From Anaerolinea thermophila (GTDB lineage: Bacteria > Chloroflexota > Anaerolineae > Anaerolineales > Villigracilaceae), in NCBI GenBank assembly GCA_020722305.1, contig DYLB01000011.1, forward strand, positions 6,716-22,774: DNA of 16,059 nt. The letters are read 5' to 3'. The notes below the pieces were generated by a model. It made no database searches. It worked only from the letters and a program-made list of their open reading frames with translations, and was not told the origin of the DNA. Position 1 is the stretch's first letter. Every line of letters begins with the position of its first letter. The translations under genes were made by a program, and so were the position numbers. Positions 5,531 through 14,213 of the stretch are shown one piece after another.

Positions 5531-7842
5531 TCTTCTTTGGGCGGGGCTGTGGGACCGTAATCCAGCACTACGCGGACGCCGGTGCCGCCCTGGGGCGGGC
5601 CGACGATGCCGTTGTCTTCCATCTTGTCCACCAGGCGGGCAGCACGGGTGTAGCCGATGCGCAGGCGGCGCTGCAACATGGACACCGATGCCCGGCCTTC
5701 GCGCCGCACCAGGTCAACCGCTTCGCCCATCAGCGGGTCGCCTTCTTCGACCGGGGCCATGTCCTCCCACAGCGGCACTTGTTTGAGCGGCACGCCCGTC
5801 GCCGGGACCGCGTCCACCGGCGCGCCGGGGGCGGCGTAGGGGTTGGCCTGCCCGGCCTGCATCCGCCAGGCATCCACCAATTTCTGAATCTCGTGGTCCG
5901 AGACGAAGACGCCCTGCAAACGGACCGGGGCGGGCGCATCGGGGGCCTGGTAAAGCATATCGCCGCGGCCGAGCAGACGTTCCGCGCCCGGCTGGTCGAG
6001 GATGACCCGGCTGTCGGTGTTGGAGGCTACGGCAAAGGCGATCCGGGCCGGGAAGTTGGCCTTGATCAGGCCGGTCACCACGTCCACCGAGGGGCGCTGG
6101 GTGGCTAAAATCATGTGGATGCCGGTGGCGCGTGCCAGTTGCGCCAGGCGGGTGATGGTGCGCTCGGTTTCGTCGGGGGCGAGCATCATCAGATCGGCTA
6201 GTTCGTCAATCACGATTACCAGGTACGGCAATTTCTTGGCGCCCTGGGCTTTCATGCGGGCGTTGTAATCCTGGATGTTGCGCGCCCCCATCCGGGCGAA
6301 CTCGTGGTAGCGCTTGTCCATTTCACGCGTCATCCATTGCAGCGCGCCGACCACCCGCTCGATCTCCACTACCACGGGCGAGAGCAGGTGCGGGATGCCG
6401 TTGTAACCGGTCAACTCGACCCGCTTGGGATCCACCAGGATCAGGCGCAGGTCGTCGGGGGTGTTGTTGAGCAGCAGACAGGTCAGGATCGAGTTGACGC
6501 AGACCGATTTACCGGAACCGGTCGTCCCGGCGATGAGCAGGTGGGGCATGTTGCTCAGGTCGGCCAGCTTCGGCAGCCCGGCCACGTCCCGCCCGAGGGC
6601 GAAGCGCAGGGAGGCTTTCGAACGCTGGAAAATCTCGCTCTCGAAAATATCCCGCAGCGAGACCAGGGTCATTTCCTCGTTGGGCACTTCGATGCCGACG
6701 TAACTGCGTCCCGGCACGGGGGCCTGGATGCGGATGCGGGGCGCGGCCAGGGCCAGGGCCAGGTCGTCGGTCAGCGAGACGATCTTGCTGACCCGCACGC
6801 GAGTACGTCCGTTACGGGTCTCGATGAACATCGGTTCGACGCCGAACTGGGTGATGCTCGGCCCGCGGTTGATCTCGACCACCTGCGAGGGCGCGCCGAA
6901 GGAGGCCAACGTCTCTTCGATTAGCAGGGCGCGCTGCTCGACGAATTCTTCGTTGACCGCCGGCGCGTTGCCGGGGTCGAGGATGTCCTTGAAGGGGGGA
7001 ATTGTCCAGGCGATGACCGGCTGTGAGAGGGGCTGCCCGGTCTGGACGACGGGCACGTTCGGCAGGCTGACCGGCTGCTGCGGCAGTTCGGCGCGCTGGA
7101 AGGGGGTGAAGTCGTTATCGAGCAGCGGCGCGGGACCCGTGTCCGGCTTCCGCAGCCGCGAACCGGCCCAGGTCCAGAACGCTTTCGCTTTCGTCCCCAG
7201 CGGGGCCAGCCAGCGCATCAGTTCCGGCACCGACAGGTCGAGGGTCATCGTCAGGCCGATCATCAGCCAGGCGATCAGCACCACCACCGCGCCGCCGCTG
7301 CCGAGCCAGACCCACATCGGGCGGGCGAGCAGACCGCCCAGCGCGCCGCCGCCGGTCTGGGCGGGGATTTGCCCGGCCGGGTCGCCGGCGAAGGCGTGCA
7401 GTACCACCAGCGTCCAGCCGAAGAGCAGGGCCGTGCCGGTGATGCGTTCGGCAGAGACGGAGGGGACGCTCTCCAGCTTGCGCAGCACCAGCCATAAGCC
7501 TACGATGAACAAGCCAATCCCCAGCGCGTACACCCCCCAGCCGAAGATCAGGCTCAAGTAGTGGATCAGCCCCTGGGTGATGGCTCCCCGGCTGGGGCTG
7601 AACAGGCTGAATAAGGTCAGCCCTCCGATGACGATCAGGACCATCCCAACAATGTCCAGCCGCCGGTCAACCGACAGGCTGCCCCAGAACGAGGGCTGGG
7701 GTTCGGGCGGCGCGGCGGCCGGCTTGTGCGCTGGCGCGCGTGAGACCGCTTTGGCCGGGGCCTTGCCTTTGGGCGCAGGCTTTTTCGGCATGACCTTCTT
7801 GGATTTTGCGGAGGTGGAGGGTTTACCTTTGGCGAGGGGCAT
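5527..7842 (-). CDS. ftsK: FtsK/SpoIIIE-family DNA translocase
   Basis: This is a membrane-anchored hexameric ATPase that pumps chromosomal DNA at the division septum. The 771-residue product has a Lys/Pro/Ala-rich N-terminus, about four transmembrane segments (roughly 63-81, 93-120, 136-152, 177-199), a linker, the FtsK alpha/beta motor with Walker A GTTGSGKS (439-446) and Walker B IVIDE (543-547), ATQRPSVDVVTG, and a C-terminal winged-helix gamma domain (about 705-757, LRIGYTRAARLVDKME) of the type that reads KOPS sequences. The frame is open 28 codons further upstream. That extension runs through a REP-like palindrome, so ATG 7842 is preferred, although no clear Shine-Dalgarno is visible. 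The gene is short compared with E. coli FtsK and close to SpoIIIE in size. Confidence 0.95.
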   Translation of the reverse strand: MPLAKGKPSTSAKSKKVMPKKPAPKGKAPAKAVSRAPAHKPAAAPPEPQPSFWGSLSVDRRLDIVGMVLIVIGGLTLFSLFSPSRGAITQGLIHYLSLIFGWGVYALGIGLFIVGLWLVLRKLESVPSVSAERITGTALLFGWTLVVLHAFAGDPAGQIPAQTGGGALGGLLARPMWVWLGSGGAVVVLIAWLMIGLTMTLDLSVPELMRWLAPLGTKAKAFWTWAGSRLRKPDTGPAPLLDNDFTPFQRAELPQQPVSLPNVPVVQTGQPLSQPVIAWTIPPFKDILDPGNAPAVNEEFVEQRALLIEETLASFGAPSQVVEINRGPSITQFGVEPMFIETRNGRTRVRVSKIVSLTDDLALALAAPRIRIQAPVPGRSYVGIEVPNEEMTLVSLRDIFESEIFQRSKASLRFALGRDVAGLPKLADLSNMPHLLIAGTTGSGKSVCVNSILTCLLLNNTPDDLRLILVDPKRVELTGYNGIPHLLSPVVVEIERVVGALQWMTREMDKRYHEFARMGARNIQDYNARMKAQGAKKLPYLVIVIDELADLMMLAPDETERTITRLAQLARATGIHMILATQRPSVDVVTGLIKANFPARIAFAVASNTDSRVILDQPGAERLLGRGDMLYQAPDAPAPVRLQGVFVSDHEIQKLVDAWRMQAGQANPYAAPGAPVDAVPATGVPLKQVPLWEDMAPVEEGDPLMGEAVDLVRREGRASVSMLQRRLRIGYTRAARLVDKMEDNGIVGPPQGGTGVRVVLDYGPTAPPKED

Positions 7843-7858
7843 AACAGGTGGAGGGCCG

Positions 7859-7904
7859 GTCGGGCTTTTAGCCCGACACAGCGGCGAGGCACGCTGAAAG
7901 CGTG
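7859..7904. repeat. REP-like paired palindrome in the ftsK 5' region
   Basis: Two perfect hairpins lie 12 nt apart. GTCGGGCT/AGCCCGAC (7859-7866 with 7870-7877) has a 3-nt loop, and CACGCT/AGCGTG (7890-7895 with 7899-7904) has a 3-nt loop. The flank GACCTAC (7904-7910) completes a motif that resembles dispersed palindromes common in environmental bacterial genomes. It falls in the predicted ftsK leader, between promoter and start codon, so it may form RNA structure near the ribosome-binding region. Confidence 0.75.
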
Positions 7905-7912
7905 ACCTACAA

Positions 7913-7926
7913 ATGACTTGAGTCAT
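7913..7926. promoter_or_regulatory. Perfect 14-bp dyad overlapping the ftsK promoter (candidate operator)
   Basis: ATGACT-TG-AGTCAT is an exact inverted repeat. Its right half shares 2 bp with the predicted ftsK -10 box, and its left half covers the predicted transcription start. It also lies just upstream of the rnz promoter region. Position and symmetry fit a repressor site; the binding protein is unknown. Confidence 0.45.
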
Positions 7927-7930
7927 TATA
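7925..7930 (-). promoter_or_regulatory. ftsK promoter, extended -10 box
   Basis: On the minus strand the sequence reads TGCTATAAT: a consensus TATAAT preceded by TGn. No -35 box at ordinary spacing is obvious; TTGAAC lies only 13 nt upstream. Transcription would start near 7918 and give a leader of about 76 nt containing the double hairpin. Confidence 0.5.
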
Positions 7931-7956
7931 GCACAAATGGTCTGTTCAACTTGCGG

Positions 7957-7962
7957 TACAAT
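7957..7962 (+). promoter_or_regulatory. Possible rnz promoter -10 box
   Basis: TACAAT lies 30 nt before the chosen TTG start, which would leave a leader of about 24 nt containing the AAGGA site. No recognisable -35 element was found, so the call rests on the -10 match and position alone. Confidence 0.3.
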
Positions 7963-7991
7963 TGCACGACACTTTCACGAAGGAAACAAAC

Positions 7992-8912
7992 TTGTTTGAA
8001 TTGTTATTTCTTGGCACATCCGCCTCGGCGCCGTCGGTTCACCGCGGGCTTTCGGGGCTGATTGTTAAACACGACGAATACCGGTTCCTGGTGGACTGCG
8101 GCGAAGGCACCCAGCGGCAGATCCTCCAATCGGGAGTGGGCTTCAAAAAGCTGACCCGCATCCTCATTACTCACGGCCATCTCGATCACATCCTCGGTCT
8201 GGGCGGGCTGATGTCCACCTTCCTGCGCTGGGAAGCGATAGACGAACTCGAAATCTTCGCCGGGCGAAGTGCCATGGAACGCATCAGCGACCTGCTCTTC
8301 AAAGTGGTGCTGCGCAATACCAAACCACCCATGCCGCTCTACCTGCGCGAGATCGGCCCGGGCCGGTTCTTCGAAGCCGACGATTTCACCGTCACGGCCT
8401 TTCCCGTTTCGCACCGCGGGCCAGACTGCCTGGGTTATCTTTTTGAACAGAAGTCCCGCCGCCCGTTCCTGCCCGAAAAGGCCGAGGCGCTGGGCATCCC
8501 GCCGGGGCCGGTGCGCCGCGACCTGGTCAACGGGCAAGCCATTACGCTGGCGGATGGACGCCTGATCCAGCCGGACGAGGTCCTCGGCCCCGAACAAATC
8601 GGCGTCCGCCTGGCCGTCGTCGGCGATACGGGCCAGACCGATGACCTGCTTCCGTTCGTGAGCGGAGCCGACGCCCTGGTGATCGAATCCACCTACCTCG
8701 AAAGCGAGGCCGAAATGGCCCGCCAGTTCGCCCATCTCACCGCCCGCCAGGCGGCCGAACTGGCCGTCCAGGCCGGGGTCAAACGCTTGTTCCTGACGCA
8801 CATTTCGCGCCGTTACCGCGAACGGGACGTGCTGGCCGAAGCCCAGTCTGTCTTTCCCGAAGCGGTGGTGGTGCGTGATTTCGATACCTATATCATCAAA
8901 CGAGAGAATTAA
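7992..8912 (+). CDS. rnz: Ribonuclease Z (tRNA 3' endonuclease)
   Basis: This metallo-beta-lactamase-fold endonuclease trims the 3' trailer of pre-tRNAs. From TTG 7992 the product is 306 residues, the usual bacterial RNase Z length. Zinc-site motifs are THGHLDH (60-66), SHRGPD (His in the mid-protein), GDTGQTDD and LTHISRRY. The start was chosen because AAGGA (7980-7984) sits 7 nt upstream and the conserved fold begins at FELLFLGTSAS. The frame is open 10 codons further to another TTG at 7962, but that overlaps the likely -10 box. pfkA follows after 5 nt, implying an operon. Confidence 0.94.
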   Translation: MFELLFLGTSASAPSVHRGLSGLIVKHDEYRFLVDCGEGTQRQILQSGVGFKKLTRILITHGHLDHILGLGGLMSTFLRWEAIDELEIFAGRSAMERISDLLFKVVLRNTKPPMPLYLREIGPGRFFEADDFTVTAFPVSHRGPDCLGYLFEQKSRRPFLPEKAEALGIPPGPVRRDLVNGQAITLADGRLIQPDEVLGPEQIGVRLAVVGDTGQTDDLLPFVSGADALVIESTYLESEAEMARQFAHLTARQAAELAVQAGVKRLFLTHISRRYRERDVLAEAQSVFPEAVVVRDFDTYIIKREN

Positions 8913-8917
8913 CCATC

Positions 8918-9898
8918 ATGGATGGACAAAAACCCTTTACTATCGGTATTTTGACCTCCGGCGGCGACGCGCCGGGGATGAATGCCTGCATCCGGGCCGT
9001 GGTCCGCACCGGGCTGGCCAACAACGCCCGCGTGATCGGCGTCGCCAACGGCTTCGAAGGCCTGATCAACGGCGATTTCCGCGTCATGGGTCCCCGCGAC
9101 GTGGGCGGTATTTTGCAACGCGGCGGGACGATCCTGCAAACCCGGCGCAGTATGCTTTTCAAGGAGGCCCGCGGCCAGCGCGAGGCCATCCGCCGCATGA
9201 ACGAGGCCGGCATGGACGGGCTGGTGGTGGTCGGCGGCGACGGCTCCCTGCACGGGGCGCACGCCCTGGCCCAGCAGGGGATCAAGGTGGTCGGCGTGCC
9301 CGCCAGCATAGACAATGACATCTGGGGCACCAATATGGCCATCGGCGTGGATACCGCCCTCAATACCATCATGGAAGCCGTGGACAAACTGCGCGATACG
9401 GCTTCGTCCCATAGCCGGGCTTTCCTGATCGAGACCATGGGCCGCGGCTCCGGCTACCTGGCTGTCATGGCCGGCATCGTCTGCGGGGCAGAGATCGTGC
9501 TCGTGCCGGAAGTCCCGGTTTCGGTCGAAGAGGTGGCTGACGCGGTCGAGGATGCCTACCGGCGCGGCAAGACCCACGCCATCATCATCGTCGCCGAAGG
9601 GGCCAACATCCACACCACCGACCTGGCTCGCATATTGGACGAGATGGACGTGGGCTTCACCACCCGCGTCACCATCCTCGGCCACATCCAGCGCGGCGGG
9701 AGGCCGACCGCCTTCGACCGCCTGCTGGCGGCCCGTCTCGGCACGCGCGCCACCACCGCCCTGCTCGAGGGACAGACCGATGTAATGGTCGGTTTGCAAG
9801 GCCGGGAAATCGAGCTGCTCCCGCTCGAAACAGTGCTTACCCACCCGCGAACGGCCAATATGGAGTATTACGATATGGCGAGGATGTTGGCGAGATAA
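8918..9898 (+). CDS. pfkA: 6-phosphofructokinase, ATP-type
   Basis: The enzyme phosphorylates fructose 6-phosphate to fructose 1,6-bisphosphate. The 326 residues carry GILTSGGDAPGMN (10-22), VVGGDGS (104-110), PASIDNDI (128-135, catalytic Asp132), ETMGRGSG (172-179) and ILGHIQRGGRPTAFDR. Gly109 in GGDGS and Ala129 occupy the two positions that are Asp and Lys in pyrophosphate-dependent enzymes, so ATP is the likely phosphoryl donor. ATG 8918 lies 5 nt after the rnz stop with only a weak GAGAG upstream, so translation is probably coupled. A terminator follows at 9936-9971. Confidence 0.95.
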   Translation: MDGQKPFTIGILTSGGDAPGMNACIRAVVRTGLANNARVIGVANGFEGLINGDFRVMGPRDVGGILQRGGTILQTRRSMLFKEARGQREAIRRMNEAGMDGLVVVGGDGSLHGAHALAQQGIKVVGVPASIDNDIWGTNMAIGVDTALNTIMEAVDKLRDTASSHSRAFLIETMGRGSGYLAVMAGIVCGAEIVLVPEVPVSVEEVADAVEDAYRRGKTHAIIIVAEGANIHTTDLARILDEMDVGFTTRVTILGHIQRGGRPTAFDRLLAARLGTRATTALLEGQTDVMVGLQGREIELLPLETVLTHPRTANMEYYDMARMLAR

Positions 9899-9903
9899 TT
9901 TCA

Positions 9904-9934
9904 AGCGATCGGCAGTCAGCGGTCAGCTATCAGC
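9904..9934 (+). repeat. Heptamer array AGCGGTC, forward arm
   Basis: The units are AGCGATC, GGCAGTC, AGCGGTC and AGCTATC, followed by AGC. The array starts 5 nt after the pfkA stop and leads into the terminator stem. A related array on the opposite strand lies at 9979-9999, so the two form an inverted pair. Confidence 0.75.
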
Positions 9935-9935
9935 A

Positions 9936-9971
9936 AAAAACAGCAGCTTGGATTTTCCAACTGCTGTTTTT
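9936..9971. terminator. Bidirectional Rho-independent terminator between pfkA and the acyl-CoA mutase gene
   Basis: AAAAACAGCAG (9936-9946) is the exact reverse complement of CTGCTGTTTTT (9961-9971). The loop adds a TTGG/CCAA pair with one bulged C. An A-run on one side and a T-run on the other make it usable from both strands, which fits the convergent genes on either side. Confidence 0.85.
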
Positions 9972-9978
9972 GGTTTCT

Positions 9979-9999
9979 GAAAGCTGCTCGCTGACAGCT
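9979..9999 (-). repeat. Heptamer array AGCGGTC, inverted arm
   Basis: Read on the minus strand the units are AGCTGTC, AGCGAGC and AGCTTTC, the same family as 9904-9934 in opposite orientation. It ends directly at the stop codon of the mutase gene (10001-10003). Imperfect pairing between the arms could extend the terminator stem. Confidence 0.65.
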
Positions 10000-10000
10000 T

Positions 10001-11680
<1,680 letters not shown>

Positions 11681-11750
11681 TCTAAGCTCCTTTGGCATGG
11701 GCAGGGGTGAGCGCAACCCCGGTTTACAACAGCGACGGGTCAGGCGTTTC

Positions 11751-11759
11751 TGGTATACT
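11751..11759 (+). promoter_or_regulatory. Extended -10 promoter for the DUF3090 gene
   Basis: TGGTATACT matches TGn plus a TATACT -10 box. The predicted start near 11766 leaves a leader of about 26 nt before ATG 11792. TTTACA (11723-11728) is too far upstream (25 nt) to act as its -35. The box lies in the 111-nt gap shared with the divergent mutase gene. Confidence 0.45.
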
Positions 11760-11786
11760 ACCTCAAAATTCCCTTTTAAGGTAGTA
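11756..11786. promoter_or_regulatory. 8-bp inverted repeat between promoter and start of the DUF3090 gene
   Basis: TACTACCT (11756-11763) is the exact reverse complement of AGGTAGTA (11779-11786), with a 15-nt spacer. The left arm overlaps the -10 box and the right arm covers the only Shine-Dalgarno-like sequence (AAGGTAG). It could be a DNA operator; an RNA hairpin would need transcription to start upstream of the left arm. Confidence 0.45.
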
Positions 11787-11791
11787 GCACC

Positions 11792-12319
11792 ATGCCTCGC
11801 TTTGAACTCGATATCGATCCCGTCTCTCACATCACCGCTGACGCGATTGGCAAGCCCGGTCAGCGGGTCTTTTATATCCAGGCCTGGCAGAACGAGCGCA
11901 CTTACACCATCGTGATCGAAAAATTCCAGTTGCAGTCACTGGCGATTGCCATCGAGCAGTTCCTGGCCGAACTCATCAAGCAGAACCCGGTTATGAGCGG
12001 CACTAGCGGCAATTACACCGAAGACAACATGCACATCAACCCTCCGGTCGAACCGATCTTCCGCGCCGGAGAATTCGGGCTGGGCTACGACAAAGAGCGC
12101 GACCTGGTGGTCATCCTGGCCCGCGAGATCGTGACGGAAGGGGCCGACCCCGAAGAGGCCGGGGTGATCCGCTTCTGGTGCCGCCGCGACCAGGTCCATT
12201 CCCTGGCCCGCTGGGGGGCCGAGGTCTCCAGCCGCGGGCGGCCCATCTGTCCCCAATGCGGACAGCCGATGGAGCCGGAAGGCCACTTCTGCCCCAAGAA
12301 GAACGGACACTCACACTAA
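11792..12319 (+). CDS. DUF3090 family protein with C-terminal zinc-ribbon-like tail
   Basis: The function is unknown. The 175-residue protein has the DUF3090 pattern: an N-terminal beta-rich half ([22 protein letters not shown], in two short blocks), then [21 protein letters not shown] and RFWCRRDQ. It ends in a four-ligand candidate metal site, Cys153-x2-Cys156-x10-Cys167-x5-His173, within [10 protein letters not shown] and HFCPKK. It is followed after 4 nt by the SCO1664-family gene, the partner it is known to accompany in Actinobacteria and Chloroflexi. No signal peptide or membrane segment is visible, so it is cytosolic. The family call is by recognition of the conserved blocks and of the neighbour. 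Confidence 0.85.
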   Translation: MPRFELDIDPVSHITADAIGKPGQRVFYIQAWQNERTYTIVIEKFQLQSLAIAIEQFLAELIKQNPVMSGTSGNYTEDNMHINPPVEPIFRAGEFGLGYDKERDLVVILAREIVTEGADPEEAGVIRFWCRRDQVHSLARWGAEVSSRGRPICPQCGQPMEPEGHFCPKKNGHSH

Positions 12320-12323
12320 TTCA

Positions 12324-13052
12324 GTGGCCATTCATCTCGACCCCGAATCCCTTCAATTTGCCCTGTTACACGGCGAACTGGAACTCAAAGGCCAGTTCAT
12401 GCTCGGCTCGAACTACACCTTCCTGGTGGAGGTGCGCCACAACGGGCAAACCATCCAGGCCGTTTACAAGCCCCAGCGCGGCGAACGCCCGCTCTGGGAC
12501 TTCCCCGAAGAAAGCCTGGCCGGGCGCGAAGTGGCCGCCTACCTCGTCAGCCGGGCGCTCGGCTGGGACCTCGTCCCCTTCACCGTCCTGCGCGACGGGC
12601 CGTTCGGTCCCGGCTCGCTGCAACAATACATCGAATACGACCCGCAATACCACTACTTCAATTTCAGCGAGTCCGACAGGCAGCGCCTGCGTCCCACTGC
12701 CCTGTTCGACCTGCTGGCCAACAACGCCGACCGCAAAGGCAGCCACGTGCTTGTGGACGAGACCGGACACATCTGGTTGATCGACCACGGCGTTTGTTTC
12801 CACGAAGAGGACAAATTGCGGACGGTAATCTGGGACTTTGCCGGGGAAGCCATCCCTGCGGATCTGCTCACCGCCCTGGCCGCTCTGCCCCCGGCTCTCT
12901 CCGGGACCTCGGGCCTGCGCGCCGAACTGGGACGTTATCTCAGCCCCGGCGAGATCGCCGCCCTGCAAAAGCGCGCCGAAAAGCTGCTGGCGAAGCCGGT
13001 TTTCCCGCACCCGCCCAGAGACAGAAGAGCTTACCCTTACCCACCGATCTAA
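12324..13052 (+). CDS. SCO1664 family protein, PI3/PI4-kinase-like fold
   Basis: This is an uncharacterised protein of 242 residues with distant resemblance to phosphatidylinositol 3/4-kinase folds. Kinase-like elements appear in the right order: Lys49 in AVYKPQRGERPLWDFP, GREVAAYLVSRALGW (67-81) as the alpha-C-like helix, NNADRKGSH (133-141) as the catalytic loop with Asp136, and LIDHG (152-156) as a DFG-like metal loop with Asp154. The start is GTG 12324, 4 nt after the DUF3090 stop, with no separate Shine-Dalgarno, so translation is probably coupled. Substrate is unknown: lipid, protein or small molecule are all open. The C-terminus is proline-rich. Confidence 0.85.
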   Translation: MAIHLDPESLQFALLHGELELKGQFMLGSNYTFLVEVRHNGQTIQAVYKPQRGERPLWDFPEESLAGREVAAYLVSRALGWDLVPFTVLRDGPFGPGSLQQYIEYDPQYHYFNFSESDRQRLRPTALFDLLANNADRKGSHVLVDETGHIWLIDHGVCFHEEDKLRTVIWDFAGEAIPADLLTALAALPPALSGTSGLRAELGRYLSPGEIAALQKRAEKLLAKPVFPHPPRDRRAYPYPPI

Positions 13053-13066
13053 ATCAAGGAGTCCAC

Positions 13067-14095
13067 ATGCCCCACTACAAACTCGCCTTCCTCGGATTCG
13101 GCAACGTCGGCCGCGCCCTGGCCGTGTTGTTGATGCGTAAACGCGACGAACTGCGCCAGCGCTATGGCATCACCTTCTCCGTCACCGGGATCGCCACCGC
13201 CCGTCATGGGATGCTGGTCAAACCCGTCGGCGTGGACCTGACCGGCGCGCTCGACCTGCTTAGAGCCGGGCACCCCCTGAACCTGATCACCTCCACCCTG
13301 GTTTCGGACTCGTTCGACTTCATCCGCAAGTGCGAAGCCGACGTGCTCTTCGAGAACACCCCCGTCAGCCATGCGGACGGGCAGCCGGCGATTGACCACA
13401 TCAAACTGGCGCTGGAACTGGGCATGCACGTCGCCACTGCCAACAAGGGACCGGTCGTCCACGCCTATCGCGAACTGACCGAACTGGCCGAATCAAAAGG
13501 AAAGAAATTCCTGCACGAATCCACCGTCATGGACGGCGCGCCGATCTTCTCGCTCTTCCGCGAAGCCATCCCCCTGGCCCAGTTGAAATCCTTCAAGGGC
13601 GTGCTCAACTCGACCACCAACATCATCCTGACCCGCATGGAAACCGGCGAGCCTTTCGACGAGGCCGTCAAATACTGCCAGCAGATCGGCATCGCCGAGA
13701 CCGACCCCTCCGGCGACGTGGACGGCTGGGACGCGGCCATCAAGGTCGCCGCGCTGGCCACGGTGCTGATGGGCGTCCCGCTCAAGCCCCAGCAGGTGGA
13801 GCGGAGCGGCATCCGCGGCATCACGCCTGAGATGGTTGCGGCGGCCAAAGCCGAGGGCCGACGCTACAAGCTGGTCTGTTCCGCCGAGCGGACCGGCGAC
13901 ACCGTCAGCGGGAAAGTTGCCCCCGAGCTGGTGCCGATGTCCTCGCCAATGTACAGCGTGGAAGGCTCGACCTCCATAATCGAATTCAAAACCGACGTGC
14001 TGGGCGACCTGTCCATCGTGGAGAAGGACCCGGGTCCGCATACGACGGCCTACGGGCTGCTGGCCGATTTCGTCAACGCGGTGAAGGATCGGTAA
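13067..14095 (+). CDS. hom: Homoserine dehydrogenase (short form without ACT domain)
   Basis: The enzyme reduces aspartate semialdehyde to homoserine, the branch point to threonine and methionine. The 342 residues show the NAD(P) loop GFGNVG (10-15), TANKGPVV with Lys127, the substrate-domain motif VLNSTTNIILTRM (179-191), AETDPSGDVDGWDAAIK (210-226) with Glu211, Asp222 and Lys226 matching the catalytic set, and a short C-terminus. No regulatory ACT domain is present, so threonine feedback through ACT is unlikely. AAGGAG (13056-13061) precedes ATG 13067 by 5 nt. It lies 14 nt after the SCO1664-family gene, so co-transcription with the DUF3090 pair is likely. The frame is open to 12794 but that overlap is spurious. 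Confidence 0.92.
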   Translation: MPHYKLAFLGFGNVGRALAVLLMRKRDELRQRYGITFSVTGIATARHGMLVKPVGVDLTGALDLLRAGHPLNLITSTLVSDSFDFIRKCEADVLFENTPVSHADGQPAIDHIKLALELGMHVATANKGPVVHAYRELTELAESKGKKFLHESTVMDGAPIFSLFREAIPLAQLKSFKGVLNSTTNIILTRMETGEPFDEAVKYCQQIGIAETDPSGDVDGWDAAIKVAALATVLMGVPLKPQQVERSGIRGITPEMVAAAKAEGRRYKLVCSAERTGDTVSGKVAPELVPMSSPMYSVEGSTSIIEFKTDVLGDLSIVEKDPGPHTTAYGLLADFVNAVKDR

Positions 14096-14113
14096 TCAGT
14101 GTTCAGTAATCAC
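14093..14113 (-). repeat. Heptamer array, ACTGAWY family, inverted, at the hom stop codon
   Basis: On the plus strand the units are TAATCAG, TGTTCAG and TAATCAC; on the minus strand they read GTGATTA, CTGAACA, CTGATTA, a phase of the ACTGAAC/ACTGATT units seen at 45-100 and 2264-2330. The first three bases are the hom stop codon TAA, so again the array begins exactly at a gene's end. Confidence 0.65.
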
Positions 14114-14128
14114 TCGTCAGACAAATAC

Positions 14129-14183
14129 CGTCCCGAAGGTTTGTTTCGAATGATCCAGGAGCTTAACGACAACCTTCGGGACG
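14129..14183. terminator. 13-bp perfect inverted repeat between convergent hom and exonuclease-WYL genes
   Basis: CGTCCCGAAGGTT (14129-14141) is exactly repeated in reverse complement at 14171-14183, with a 29-nt loop. It occupies the 118-nt gap between convergent genes and probably blocks read-through. There is no clean T-tract, so it may instead be a dispersed palindromic element. The rest of this gap holds only the heptamer array. Confidence 0.6.
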
Positions 14184-14213
14184 TTCTTCCACGCCAGCCC
14201 AGCGTCAGGCGGA

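Noticed and set aside
7843..7926. N-terminal extension of FtsK by 28 residues
   Set aside because: The extension is encoded by the REP-like double palindrome and overlaps the predicted promoter and dyad, so it is unlikely to be translated.
7962..7991. Upstream TTG start for RNase Z
   Set aside because: It overlaps the likely -10 box and lacks a Shine-Dalgarno. TTG 7992 has AAGGA at good spacing and gives the usual family length.
8918..9898. Pyrophosphate-dependent phosphofructokinase
   Set aside because: The two discriminating positions are Gly (GGDGS) and Ala (PASIDND) rather than Asp and Lys, so the ATP-type reading is preferred.
8909..9904. 331-codon open frame on the minus strand opposite pfkA
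   Set aside because: Antisense shadow. pfkA on the plus strand has all the catalytic motifs, and the minus product is His/Gly/Ala-rich without any family resemblance.
12794..13066. 91-residue N-terminal extension of homoserine dehydrogenase
   Set aside because: It overlaps the SCO1664-family gene in another frame, is Arg/Pro/Gly-rich as shadows are, and a strong AAGGAG precedes ATG 13067, where the Rossmann domain begins.
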